The notes below the pieces were generated by a model. That model searched no databases and was not told the DNA's origin. It saw only the letters and a list, made by a program, of their open reading frames with translations. DNA of 64,000 nucleotides from positions 248,001-312,000 of the forward strand of contig CAXKVF010000080.1 in NCBI GenBank assembly GCA_964057225.1, written 5' to 3'. This document shows, in pieces, positions 12,849 through 25,168 of this stretch. The translations under genes were made by a program, and so were the position numbers. The stretch comes from Auanema rhodensis. Taxonomy: Eukaryota; Nematoda; Chromadorea; Rhabditida; Rhabditidae. Numbering within the stretch: position 1 is the stretch's first letter; each line of letters begins with the position of its first letter.

Positions 12849-14080
12849 ATGTACACGTGATGTGCACTTGGTATGTAACTCGCTTCACGTGAAAGATAAA
12901 GAGATGCGGTTTTCAAAATTAGATTCCCCATGTCCATATTAGTCTAAAAACAAATTTTTATTGATATTGCTTCATGGTAACCATGACTTTGAAATTTACG
13001 TGAACTTTAATTTATGCTAATTAAATGTACACGTGATGTGCACTTGGTATGTAACTCGCTTCACGTGAAAGATAAAGAGATGCGGTTTTCAAAATTAGAT
13101 TCCCCATGTCCATATTAGTCTAAAAACAAATTTTTATTGATATTGGTGCATGGTAACCATGACTTTGAAATTTACGTGAACTTTAATTTATGCTAATTAA
13201 ATGTACACGTGATGTGCACTTGGTATGTAACTCGCTTCACGTGAAAGATAAAGAGATGCGGTTTTCAAAATTAGATTCCCCATGTCCATATTAGTCTAAA
13301 AACAAATTTTTATTGATATTGCTTCATGGTAACCATGACTTTGAAATTTACGTGAACTTTAATTTATGCTAATTAAATGTACACGTGATGTGCACTTGGT
13401 ATGTAACTCGCTTCACGTGAAAGATAAAGAGATGCGGTTTTCAAAATTAGATTCCCCATGTCCATATTAGTCTAAAAACAAATTTTTATTGATATTGCTT
13501 CATGGTAACCATGACTTTGAAATTTACGTGAACTTTAATTTATGCTAATTAAATGTACACGTGATGTGCACTTGGTATGTAACTCGCTTCACGTGAAAGA
13601 TAAAGAGATGCGGTTTTTAAAATTAGATTCCCCATGTCCATATTAGTCTCAAAACAAATTTTTATTGATATTGGTTCATGGTAACCATGACTTTGAAATT
13701 TACGTGAACTTTAATTTATGCTAATTAAATGTACACGTGATGTGCACTTGGTATGTAACTCGCTTCACGTGAAAGATAAAGAGATGCGGTTTTTAAAATT
13801 AGATTCCCCATGTCCATATTAGTCTCAAAACAAATTTTTATTGATATTGGTGCATGGTAACCATGACTTTGAAATTTACGTGAACTTTAATTTATGCTAA
13901 TTAAATGTACACGTGATGTGCACTTGGTATGTAACTCGCTTCACGTGAAAGATAAAGAGATGCGGTTTTCAAAATTAGATTCCCCATGTCCATATTAGTC
14001 TAAAAACAAATTTTTATTGATATTGGTGCATGGTAACCATGACTTTGAAATTTACGTGAACTTTAATTTATGCTAATTAA

Positions 14081-15488
14081 ATGTACACGTGATGTGCACT
14101 TGGTAAGTAACTCGCTTCACGTGAAAGATAAAGAGATGCGGTTTTCAAAATTAGATTCCCCATGTCCATATTAGTTTAAAAAGAAATTTTTATTGATATT
14201 GGTGCATGGTAACCATGACTTTGAAATTTACGTGAACTTTAATTTATGCTAATTAAATGTACACGTGATGTGCACTTGGTATGTAACTCGCTTCACGTGA
14301 AAGATAAAGAGATGCGGTTTTCAAAATTAGATTCCCCATGTCCATATTAGTCTAAAAACAAATTTTTATTGATATTGGTGCATGGTAACCATGACTTTGA
14401 AATTTACGTGAACTTTAATTTATGCTAATTAAATGTACACGTGATGTGCACTTGGTATGTAACTCGCTTCACGTGAAAGATAAAGAGATGCGGTTTTCAA
14501 AATTATATTCCCCATGTCCATATTAGTTTAAAAACAAATTTTTATTGATATTGGTGCATGGTAACCATGACTTTGAAATTTACGTGAACTTTAATTTATG
14601 CTAATTAAATGTACACGTGATGTGCACTTGGTATGTAACTCGCTTCACGTGAAAGATAAAGAGATGCGGTTTTCAAAATTAGATTCCCCATGTCCATATT
14701 AGTCTAAAAACAAATTTTTATTGATATTGGTGCATGGTAACCATGACTTTGAAATTTACGTGAACTTTAATTTATGCTAATTAAATGTACACGTGATGTG
14801 CACTTGGTAAGTAACTCGCTTCACGTGAAAGATAAAGAGATGCGGTTTTCAAAATTAGATTCCCCATGTCCATATTAGTTTAAAAAGAAATTTTTATTGA
14901 TATTGGTGCATGGTAACCATGACTTTGAAATTTACGTGAACTTTAATTTATGCTAATTAAATGTACACGTGATGTGCACTTGGTATGTAACTCGCTTCAC
15001 GTGAAAGATAAAGAGATGCGGTTTTCAAAATTAGATTCCCCATGTCCATATTAGTCTAAAAACAAATTTTTATTGATATTGGTGCATGGTAACCATGACT
15101 TTGAAATTTACGTGAACTTTAATTTATGCTAATTAAATGTACACGTGATGTGCACTTGGTAAGTAACTCGCTTCACGTGAAAGATAAAGAGATGCGGTTT
15201 TCAAAATTAGATTCCCCATGTCCATATTAGTTTAAAAAGAAATTTTTATTGATATTGGTGCATGGTAACCATGACTTTGAAATTTACGTGAACTTTAATT
15301 TATGCTAATTAAATGTACACGTGATGTGCACTTGGTATGTAACTCGCTTCACGTGAAAGATAAAGAGATGCGGTTTTCAAAATTAGATTCCCCATGTCCA
15401 TATTAGTCTAAAAACAAATTTTTATTGATATTGGTGCATGGTAACCATGACTTTGAAATTTACGTGAACTTTAATTTATGCTAATTAA
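14081..15488 (+). repeat. Local dimeric repeat with T26A/C96T/C103G
   Basis: A monomer with T26A, C96T and C103G, followed by a plain class C monomer, occurs at 14081, 14785 and 15137. The pair at 14785-15136 is followed directly by an identical-looking pair at 15137-15488, a 352-bp dimeric repeat. The only other T26A copy seen is at 6689, in HOR copy 1, so this dimer was amplified at the end of copy 2. A pair of G74T/C96T and plain C monomers (14433-14784) separates the first and second occurrences. Confidence 0.7.
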
Positions 15489-17600
15489 ATGTACACGTGA
15501 TGTGCACTTGGTATGTAACTCGCTTCACGTGAAAGATAAAGAGATGCGGTTTTCAAAATTAGATTCCCCATGTCCATATTAGTCTAAAAACAAATTTTTA
15601 TTGATATTGGTTCATGGTAACCATGACTTTGAAATTTACGTGAACTTTAATTTATGCTAATTAAATGTACACGTGATGTGCACTTGGTATGTAACTCGCT
15701 TCACGTGAAAGATAAAGAGATGCGGTTTTCAAAATTAGATTCCCCATGTCCATATTAGTCTAAAAACAAATTTTTATTGATATTGGTTCATGGTAACCAT
15801 GACTTTGAAATTTACGTGAACTTTAATTTATGCTAATTAAATGTACACGTGATGTGCACTTGGTATGTAACTCGCTTCACGTGAAAGATAAAGAGATGCG
15901 GTTTTCAAAATTAGATTCCCCATGTCCATATTAGTCTCAAAACAAATTTTTATTGATATTGGTGCATGGTAACCATGACTTTGAAATTTACGTGAACTTT
16001 AATTCATGCTAATTAAATGTACACGTGATGTGCACTTGGTATGTAACTCGCTTCACGTGAAAGATAAAGAGATGCGGTTTTTAAAATTAGATTCCCCATG
16101 TCCATATTAGTCTCAAAACAAATTTTTATTGATATTGGTGCATGGTAACCATGACTTTGAAATTTACGTGAACTTTAATTTATGCTAATTAAATGTACAC
16201 GTGATGTGCACTTGGTATGTAACTCGCTTCACGTGAAAGATAAAGAGATGCGGTTTTCAAAATTAGATTCCCCATGTCCATATTAGTTTAAAAACAAATT
16301 TTTATTGATATTGGTGCATGGTAACCATGACTTTGAAATTTACGTGAACTTTAATTTATGCTAATTAAATGTACACGTGATGTGCACTTGGTATGTAACT
16401 CGCTTCACGTGAAAGATAAAGAGATGCGGTTTTCAAAATTATATTCCCCATGTCCATATTAGTTTAAAAACAAATTTTTATTGATATTGCTTCATGGTAA
16501 CCATGACTTTGAAATTTACGTGAACTTTAATTTATGCTAATTAAATGTACACGTGATGTGCACTTGGTATGTAACTCGCTTCACGTGAAAGATAAAGAGA
16601 TGCGGTTTTCAAAATTAGATTCCCCATGTCCATATTAGTCTAAAAACAAATTTTTATTGATATTGGTGCATGGTAACCATGACTTTGAAATTTACGTGAA
16701 CTTTAATTTATGCTAATTAAATGTACACGTGATGTGCACTTGGTATGTAACTCGCTTCACGTGAAAGATAAAGAGATGCGGTTTTCAAAATTAGATTCCC
16801 CATGTCCATATTAGTCTAAAAACAAATTTTTATTGATATTGCTTCATGGTAACCATGACTTTGAAATTTACGTGAACTTTAATTTATGCTAATTAAATGT
16901 ACACGTGATGTGCACTTGGTATGTAACTCGCTTCACGTGAAAGATAAAGAGATGCGGTTTTCAAAATTAGATTCCCCATGTCCATATTAGTCTAAAAACA
17001 AATTTTTATTGATATTGCTTCATGGTAACCATGACTTTGAAATTTACGTGAACTTTAATTTATGCTAATTAAATGTACACGTGATGTGCACTTGGTATGT
17101 AACTCGCTTCACGTGAAAGATAAAGAGATGCGGTTTTTAAAATTAGATTCCCCATGTCCATATTAGTCTCAAAACAAATTTTTATTGATATTGGTTCATG
17201 GTAACCATGACTTTGAAATTTACGTGAACTTTAATTTATGCTAATTAAATGTACACGTGATGTGCACTTGGTATGTAACTCGCTTCACGTGAAAGATAAA
17301 GAGATGCGGTTTTCAAAATTAGATTCCCCATGTCCATATTAGTCTAAAAACAAATTTTTATTGATATTGGTGCATGGTAACCATGACTTTGAAATTTACG
17401 TGAACTTTAATTTATGCTAATTAAATGTACACGTGATGTGCACTTGGTATGTAACTCGCTTCACGTGAAAGATAAAGAGATGCGGTTTTCAAAATTAGAT
17501 TCCCCATGTCCATATTAGTCTAAAAACAAATTTTTATTGATATTGGTGCATGGTAACCATGACTTTGAAATTTACGTGAACTTTAATTTATGCTAATTAA
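15489..17600 (+). repeat. Partial third copy of the 34-mer HOR (12 monomers)
   Basis: Twelve monomers here follow the order of 4577-6688 at a distance of 10912 bp (62 monomers): A, A, T165C C, C, C96T C, B, C, B, B, C66T/A98C A, C, C. Differences include A98C added in the 15841 copy, C66T/A98C in the 16017 copy, and G74T plus C96T on the class B monomer at 16369, consistent with later gene conversion. Confidence 0.65.
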
Positions 17601-17952
17601 ATGTACACGTGATGTGCACTTGGTATGTAACTCGCTTCACGTGAAAGATAAAGAGATGCGGTTTTCAAAATTAGATTCCCCATGTCCATATTAGTCTAAA
17701 AACAAATTTTTATTGATATTGGTTCATGGTAACCATGACTTTGAAATTTATGTGAACTTTAATTTATGCTAATTAAATGTACACGTGATGTGCACTTGGT
17801 ATGTAACTCGCTTCACGTGAAAGATAAAGAGATGCGGTTTTCAAAATTAGATTCCCCATGTCCATATTAGTCTAAAAACAAATTTTTATTGATATTGCTT
17901 CATGGTAACCATGACTTTGAAATTTACGTGAACTTTAATTTATGCTAATTAA

Positions 17953-19360
17953 ATGTACACGTGATGTGCACTTGGTATGTAACTCGCTTCACGTGAAAGA
18001 TAAAGAGATGCGGTTTTCAAAATTAGATTCCCCCTGTCCATATTAGTCTAAAAACAAATTTTTATTGATATTGCTTCATGGTAACCATGATTTTGAAATT
18101 TACGTGAACTTTAATTTATGCTAATTAAATGTACACGTGATGTGCACTTGGTATGTAACTCGCTTCACGTGAAAGATAAAGAGATGCGGTTTTCAAAATT
18201 AGATTCCCCATGTCCATATTAGTCTAAAAACAAATTTTTATTGATATTGCTTCATGGTAACCATGACTTTGAAATTTACGTGAACTTTAATTTATGCTAA
18301 TTAAATGTACACGTGATGTGCACTTGGTATGTAACTCGCTTCACGTGAAAGATAAAGAGATGCGGTTTTCAAAATTAGATTCCCCCTGTCCATATTAGTC
18401 TAAAAACAAATTTTTATTGATATTGCTTCATGGTAACCATGACTTTGAAATTTACGTGAACTTTAATTTATGCTAATTAAATGTACACGTGATGTGCACT
18501 TGGTATGTAACTCGCTTCACGTGAAAGATAAAGAGATGCGGTTTTCAAAATTAGATTCCCCATGTCCATATTAGTCTAAAAACAAATTTTTATTGATATT
18601 GCTTCATGGTAACCATGACTTTGAAATTTACGTGAACTTTAATTTATGCTAATTAAATGTACACGTGATGTGCACTTGGTATGTAACTCGCTTCACGTGA
18701 AAGATAAAGAGATGCGGTTTTCAAAATTAGATTCCCCATGTCCATATTAGTCTAAAAACAAATTTTTATTGATATTGGTGCATGGTAACCATGACTTTGA
18801 AATTTACGTGAACTTTAATTTATGCTAATTAAATGTACACGTGATGTGCACTTGGTATGTAACTCGGTTCACGTGAAAGATAAAGAGATGCGGTTTTCAA
18901 AATTAGATTCCCCATGTCCATATTAGTCTAAAAACAAATTTTTATTGATATTGCTTCATGGTAACCATGACTTTGAAATTTACGTGAACTTTAATTTATG
19001 CTAATTAAATGTACACGTGATGTGCACTTGGTATGTAACTCGCTTCACGTGAAAGATAAAGAGATGCGGTTTTCAAAATTAGATTCCCCATGTCCATATT
19101 AGTCTCAAAACAAATTTTTATTGATATTGCTTCATGGTAACCATGACTTTGAAATTTACGTGAACTTTAATTTATGCTAATTAAATGTACACGTGATGTG
19201 CACTTGGTATGTAACTCGCTTCACGTGAAAGATAAAGAGATGCGGTTTTCAAAATTAGATTCCCCATATCCATATTAGTCTAAAAACAAATTTTTATTGA
19301 TATTGGTGCATGGTAACCATGACTTTGAAATTTACGTGAACTTTAATTTATGCTAATTAA
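17953..19360 (+). repeat. Eight-monomer block, copy 1 (partner at 21825)
   Basis: Series of eight monomers: A82C+C139T B, B, A82C B, B, C, C35G B, A98C B, G84A C. The same order is found at 21825-23232, 3872 bp (22 monomers) away. Sharing of four independent rare markers in the same order makes chance unlikely. Confidence 0.75.
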
Positions 19361-20416
19361 ATGTACACGTGATGTGCACTTGGTATGTAACTCGCTTCAC
19401 GTGAAAGATAAAGAGATGCGGTTTTCAAAATTAGATTCCCCATGTCCATATTAGTCTAAAAACAAATTTTTATTGATATTGCTTCATGGTAACCATGACT
19501 TTGAAATTTACGTGAACTTTAATTTATGCTAATTAAATGTACACGTGATGTGCACTTGGTATGTAACTCGCTTCACGTGAAAGATAAAGAGATGCGGTTT
19601 TCAAAATTAGATTCCCCATGTCCATATTAGTCTAAAAACAAATTTTTATTGATATTGCTTCATGGTAACCATGACTTTGAAATTTACGTGAACTTTAATT
19701 TATGCTAATTAAATGTACACGTGATGTGCACTTGGTATGTAACTCGCTTCACGTGAAAGATAAAGAGATGCGGTTTTCAAAATTAGATTCCCCATGTCCA
19801 TATTAGTCTCAAAACAAATTTTTATTGATATTGCTTCATGGTAACCATGACTTTGAAATTTACGTGAACTTTAATTTATGCTAATTAAATGTACACGTGA
19901 TGTGCACTTGGTATGTAACTCGCTTCACGTGAAAGATAAAGAGATGCGGTTTTCAAAATTAGATTCCCCATATCCATATTAGTCTAAAAACAAATTTTTA
20001 TTGATATTGGTGCATGGTAACCATGACTTTGAAATTTACGTGAACTTTAATTTATGCTAATTAAATGTACACGTGATGTGCACTTGGTATGTAACTCGCT
20101 TCACGTGAAAGATAAAGAGATGCGGTTTTCAAAATTAGATTCCCCATGTCCATATTAGTCTAAAAACAAATTTTTATTGATATTGCTTCATGGTAACCAT
20201 GACTTTGAAATTTACGTGAACTTTAATTTATGCTAATTAAATGTACACGTGATGTGCACTTGGTATGTAACTCGCTTCACGTGAAAGATAAAGAGATGCG
20301 GTTTTCAAAATTAGATTCCCCATGTCCATATTAGTCTAAAAACAAATTTTTATTGATATTGCTTCATGGTAACCATGACTTTGAAATTTACGTGAACTTT
20401 AATTTATGCTAATTAA
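19009..20416 (+). repeat. Tandem four-monomer repeat (704 bp x 2)
   Basis: The series A98C B, G84A C, B, B occurs at 19009-19712 and again at 19713-20416. The G84A marker (CCATATCC) is seen elsewhere only in the 23057 monomer, which belongs to the 22-monomer-spaced duplicate. This indicates a recent tandem duplication of four monomers. Confidence 0.75.
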
Positions 20417-21472
20417 ATGTACACGTGATGTGCACTTGGTATGTAACTCGCTTCACGTGAAAGATAAAGAGATGCGGTTTTTAAAATTAGATTCCCCATG
20501 TCCATATTAGTCTCAAAACAAATTTTTATTGATATTGGTGCATGGTAACCATGACTTTGAAATTTACGTGAACTTTAATTTATGCTAATTAAATGTACAC
20601 GTGATGTGCACTTGGTATGTAACTCGCTTCACGTGAAAGATAAAGAGATGCGGTTTTCAAAATTAGATTCCCCATGTCCATATTAGTCTAAAAACAAATT
20701 TTTATTGATATTGCTTCATGGTAACCATGACTTTGAAATTTACGTGAACTTTAATTTATGCTAATTAAATGTACACGTGATGTGCACTTGGTATGTAACT
20801 CGCTTCACGTGAAAGATAAAGAGATGCGGTTTTCAAAATTAGATTCCCCATGTCCATATTAGTCTAAAAACAAATTTTTATTGATATTGCTTCATGGTAA
20901 CCATGACTTTGAAATTTACGTGAACTTTAATTTATGCTAATTAAATGTACACGTGATGTGCACTTGGTATGTAACTCGCTTCACGTGAAAGATAAAGAGA
21001 TGCGGTTTTTAAAATTAGATTCCCCATGTCCATATTAGTCTCAAAACAAATTTTTATTGATATTGGTGCATGGTAACCATGACTTTGAAATTTACGTGAA
21101 CTTTAATTTATGCTAATTAAATGTACACGTGATGTGCACTTGGTATGTAACTCGGTTCACGTGAAAGATAAAGAGATGCGGTTTTCAAAATTAGATTCCC
21201 CATGTCCATATTAGTCTAAAAACAAATTTTTATTGATATTGCTTCATGGTAACCATGACTTTGAAATTTACGTGAACTTTAATTTATGCTAATTAAATGT
21301 ACACGTGATGTGCACTTGGTATGTAACTCGCTTCACGTGAAAGATAAAGAGATGCGGTTTTCAAAATTAGATTCCCCATGTCCATATTAGTCTAAAAACA
21401 AATTTTTATTGATATTGCTTCATGGTAACCATGATTTTGAAATTTACGTGAACTTTAATTTATGCTAATTAA
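20417..21472 (+). repeat. Tandem three-monomer repeat (528 bp x 2)
   Basis: A C66T+A98C class C monomer followed by two class B monomers occurs at 20417-20944 and 20945-21472. In the second copy the class B monomers additionally carry C35G (21121) and C139T (21297), both found elsewhere in region II, suggesting conversion from neighbours. Confidence 0.6.
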
Positions 21473-21824
21473 ATGTACACGTGATGTGCACTTGGTATGT
21501 AACTCGCTTCACGTGAAAGATAAAGAGATGCGGTTTTCAAAATTAGATTCCCCATGTCCATATTAGTCTAAAAACAAATTTTTATTGATATTGCTTCATG
21601 GTAACCATGACTTTGAAATTTACGTGAACTTTAATTTATGCTAATTAAATGTACACGTGATGTGCACTTGGTATGTAACTCGCTTCACGTGAAAGATAAA
21701 GAGATGCGGTTTTCAAAATTAGATTCCCCCTGTCCATATTAGTCTAAAAACAAATTTTTATTGATATTGCTTCATGGTAACCATGACTTTGAAATTTACG
21801 TGAACTTTAATTTATGCTAATTAA

Positions 21825-23232
21825 ATGTACACGTGATGTGCACTTGGTATGTAACTCGCTTCACGTGAAAGATAAAGAGATGCGGTTTTCAAAATTAGAT
21901 TCCCCCTGTCCATATTAGTCTAAAAACAAATTTTTATTGATATTGCTTCATGGTAACCATGATTTTGAAATTTACGTGAACTTTAATTTATGCTAATTAA
22001 ATGTACACGTGATGTGCACTTGGTATGTAACTCGCTTCACGTGAAAGATAAAGAGATGCGGTTTTCAAAATTAGATTCCCCATGTCCATATTAGTCTAAA
22101 AACAAATTTTTATTGATATTGCTTCATGGTAACCATGACTTTGAAATTTACGTGAACTTTAATTTATGCTAATTAAATGTACACGTGATGTGCACTTGGT
22201 ATGTAACTCGCTTCACGTGAAAGATAAAGAGATGCGGTTTTCAAAATTAGATTCCCCCTGTCCATATTAGTCTAAAAACAAATTTTTATTGATATTGCTT
22301 CATGGTAACCATGACTTTGAAATTTACGTGAACTTTAATTTATGCTAATTAAATGTACACGTGATGTGCACTTGGTATGTAACTCGCTTCACGTGAAAGA
22401 TAAAGAGATGCGGTTTTCAAAATTAGATTCCCCATGTCCATATTAGTCTAAAAACAAATTTTTATTGATATTGCTTCATGGTAACCATGACTTTGAAATT
22501 TACGTGAACTTTAATTTATGCTAATTAAATGTACACGTGATGTGCACTTGGTATGTAACTCGCTTCACGTGAAAGATAAAGAGATGCGGTTTTCAAAATT
22601 AGATTCCCCATGTCCATATTAGTCTAAAAACAAATTTTTATTGATATTGGTGCATGGTAACCATGACTTTGAAATTTACGTGAACTTTAATTTATGCTAA
22701 TTAAATGTACACGTGATGTGCACTTGGTATGTAACTCGGTTCACGTGAAAGATAAAGAGATGCGGTTTTCAAAATTAGATTCCCCATGTCCATATTAGTC
22801 TAAAAACAAATTTTTATTGATATTGCTTCATGGTAACCATGACTTTGAAATTTACGTGAACTTTAATTTATGCTAATTAAATGTACACGTGATGTGCACT
22901 TGGTATGTAACTCGCTTCACGTGAAAGATAAAGAGATGCGGTTTTCAAAATTAGATTCCCCATGTCCATATTAGTCTCAAAACAAATTTTTATTGATATT
23001 GCTTCATGGTAACCATGACTTTGAAATTTACGTGAACTTTAATTTATGCTAATTAAATGTACACGTGATGTGCACTTGGTATGTAACTCGCTTCACGTGA
23101 AAGATAAAGAGATGCGGTTTTCAAAATTAGATTCCCCATATCCATATTAGTCTAAAAACAAATTTTTATTGATATTGGTGCATGGTAACCATGACTTTGA
23201 AATTTACGTGAACTTTAATTTATGCTAATTAA
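21825..23232 (+). repeat. Eight-monomer block, copy 2 (partner at 17953)
   Basis: Matches the block at 17953-19360 in class order and markers A82C, C139T, C35G, A98C and G84A. It ends exactly at the switch to class A monomers at 23233, so that switch is probably a recombination or duplication breakpoint. Confidence 0.75.
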
Positions 23233-24464
23233 ATGTACACGTGATGTGCACTTGGTATGTAACTCGCTTCACGTGAAAGAAGAAGAGATGCGGTTTTCAA
23301 AATTAGATTCCCCATGTCCATATTAGTCTAAAAACAAATTTTTATTGATATTGGTTCATGGTAACCATGACTTTGAAATTTACGTGAACTTTAATTTATG
23401 CTAATTAAATGTACACGTGATGTGCACTTGGTATGTAACTCGCTTCATGTGAAAGATAAAGAGATGCGGTTTTCAAAATTAGATTCCCCATGTCCATATT
23501 AGTCTAAAAACAAATTTTTATTGATATTGGTTCATGGTAACCATGACTTTGAAATTTACGTGAACTTTAATTTATGCTAATTAAATGTACACGTGATGTG
23601 CACTTGGTATGTAACTCGCTTCACGTGAAAGATAAAGAGATGCGGTTTTCAAAATTAGATTCCCCATGTCCATATTAGTCTAAAATCAAATTTTTATTGA
23701 TATTGGTTCATGGTAACCATGACTTTGAAATTTACGTGAACTTTAATTTATGCTAATTAAATGTACACGTGATGTGCACTTGGTATGTAACTCGCTTCAC
23801 GTGAAAGATAAAGAGATGCGGTTTTCAAAATTAGATTCCCCATGTCCATATTAGTCTAAAAACAAATTTTTATTGATATTGGTGCATGGTAACCATGACT
23901 TTGAAATTTACGTGAACTTTAATTTATGCTAATTAAATGTACACGTGATGTGCACTTGGTATGTAACTCGCTTCACGTGAAAGATAAAGAGATGCGGTTT
24001 TCAAAATTAGATTCCCCATGTCCATATTAGTCTAAAAACAAATTTTTATTGATATTGGTTCATGGTAACCATGACTTTGAAATTTACGTGAACTTTAATT
24101 TATGCTAATTAAATGTACACGTGATGTGCACTTGGTATGTAACTCGCTTCACGTGTAAGAAGAAGAGATGCGGTTTTCAAAATTAGATTCCCCATGTCCA
24201 TATTAGTCTAAAAACAAATTTTTATTGATATTGGTTCATGGTAACCATGACTTTGAAATTTACGTGAACTTTAATTTATGCTAATTAAATGTACACGTGA
24301 TGTGCACTTGGTATGTAACTCGCTTCATGTGAAAGATAAAGAGATGCGGTTTTCAAAATTAGATTCCCCATGTCCATATTAGTCTAAAAACAAATTTTTA
24401 TTGATATTGGTTCATGGTAACCATGACTTTGAAATTTACGTGAACTTTAATTTATGCTAATTAA
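23233..24464 (+). repeat. Five-monomer repeat with T49A+A50G and C40T pair
   Basis: A monomer reading AAGAAGAAG (T49A+A50G) followed by a C40T monomer occurs at 23233/23409 and again at 24113/24289, 880 bp (five monomers) apart. The same adjacent pair occurs at 2817/2993 and 8801/8977 in region I with additional markers. A private A-to-T in the palindrome marks the 24113 copy, and TAAAATCAAA marks 23585. Confidence 0.65.
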
Positions 24465-25168
24465 ATGTACACGTGATGTGCACTTGGTATGTAACTCGCT
24501 TCACGTGAAAGATAAAGAGATGCGGTTTTCAAAATTAGATTCCCCATGTCCATATTAGTCTAAAAACAAATTTTTATTGATATTGGTGCATGGTAACCAT
24601 GACTTTGAAATTTACGTGAACTTTAATTTATGCTAATTAAATGTACACGTGATGTGCACTTGGTATGTAACTCGCTTCACGTGAAAGATGAAGAGATGCG
24701 GTTTTCAAAATTAGATTCCCCATGTCCATATTAGTCTAAAAACAAATTTTTATTGATATTGGTGCATGGTAACCATGACTTTGAAATTTACGTGAACTTT
24801 AATTTATGCTAATTAAATGTACACGTGATGTGCACTTGGTATGTAACTCGCTTCACGTGAAAGATAAAGAGATGCGGTTTTCAAAATTATATTCCCCATG
24901 TCCATATTAGTTTAAAAACAAATTTTTATTGATATTGGTGCATGGTAACCATGACTTTGAAACTTACGTGAACTTTAATTTATGCTAATTAAATGTACAC
25001 GTGATGTGCACTTGGTATGTAACTCGCTTCACGTGAAAGATAAAGAGATGCGGTTTTCAAAATTAGATTCCCCATGTCCATATTAGTCTAAAAACAAATT
25101 TTTATTGATATTGGTTCATGGTAACCATGACTTTGAAATTTACGTGAACTTTAATTTATGCTAATTAA

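Larger units (their letters stand above)
7217..14432 (+). repeat. 34-monomer HOR, copy 2, expanded to 41 monomers
   Basis: This block follows copy 1 at an offset of 34 monomers up to the monomer at 9681, then at 37 and finally at 42 monomers. The shifts are explained by two internal expansions: three extra monomers near 9857-10384, repeating a C, A50G-C, G74T/C96T-C, A series, and five extra monomers near 11969-12848. The final part matches copy 1 again through the C66T/A98C pair (13553 and 13729) and the T26A/C103G monomer at 14081. Edges are approximate to one monomer. Confidence 0.75.
1..17600 (+). repeat. Region I: mixed A/B/C monomers with a 34-mer HOR
   Basis: One hundred monomers in classes A, B and C with no class D. 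Recurrent linked variants are C66T with A98C, G74T with C96T, A50G, T165C, and T26A with C96T and C103G. The leftmost monomers carry private changes: a T-to-G change near 109 and T2A at 354. The order of variant monomers shows a 34-monomer unit, an expanded second copy and a partial third copy, annotated separately. Confidence 0.8.
17601..23232 (+). repeat. Region II: class B-rich domain
   Basis: Thirty-two monomers, most of class B with scattered class C. Markers common here are A82C (CCCCTG), C139T, C35G (CTCGGTTC), G84A (CATATCC) and A98C. The first four monomers (17601-18304: A with C152-type TTTATGTG, B, A82C B, B) repeat the pattern at 705-1408, which lies just before and into HOR copy 1. 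The domain ends sharply at about 23233, where class A resumes. Confidence 0.75.
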
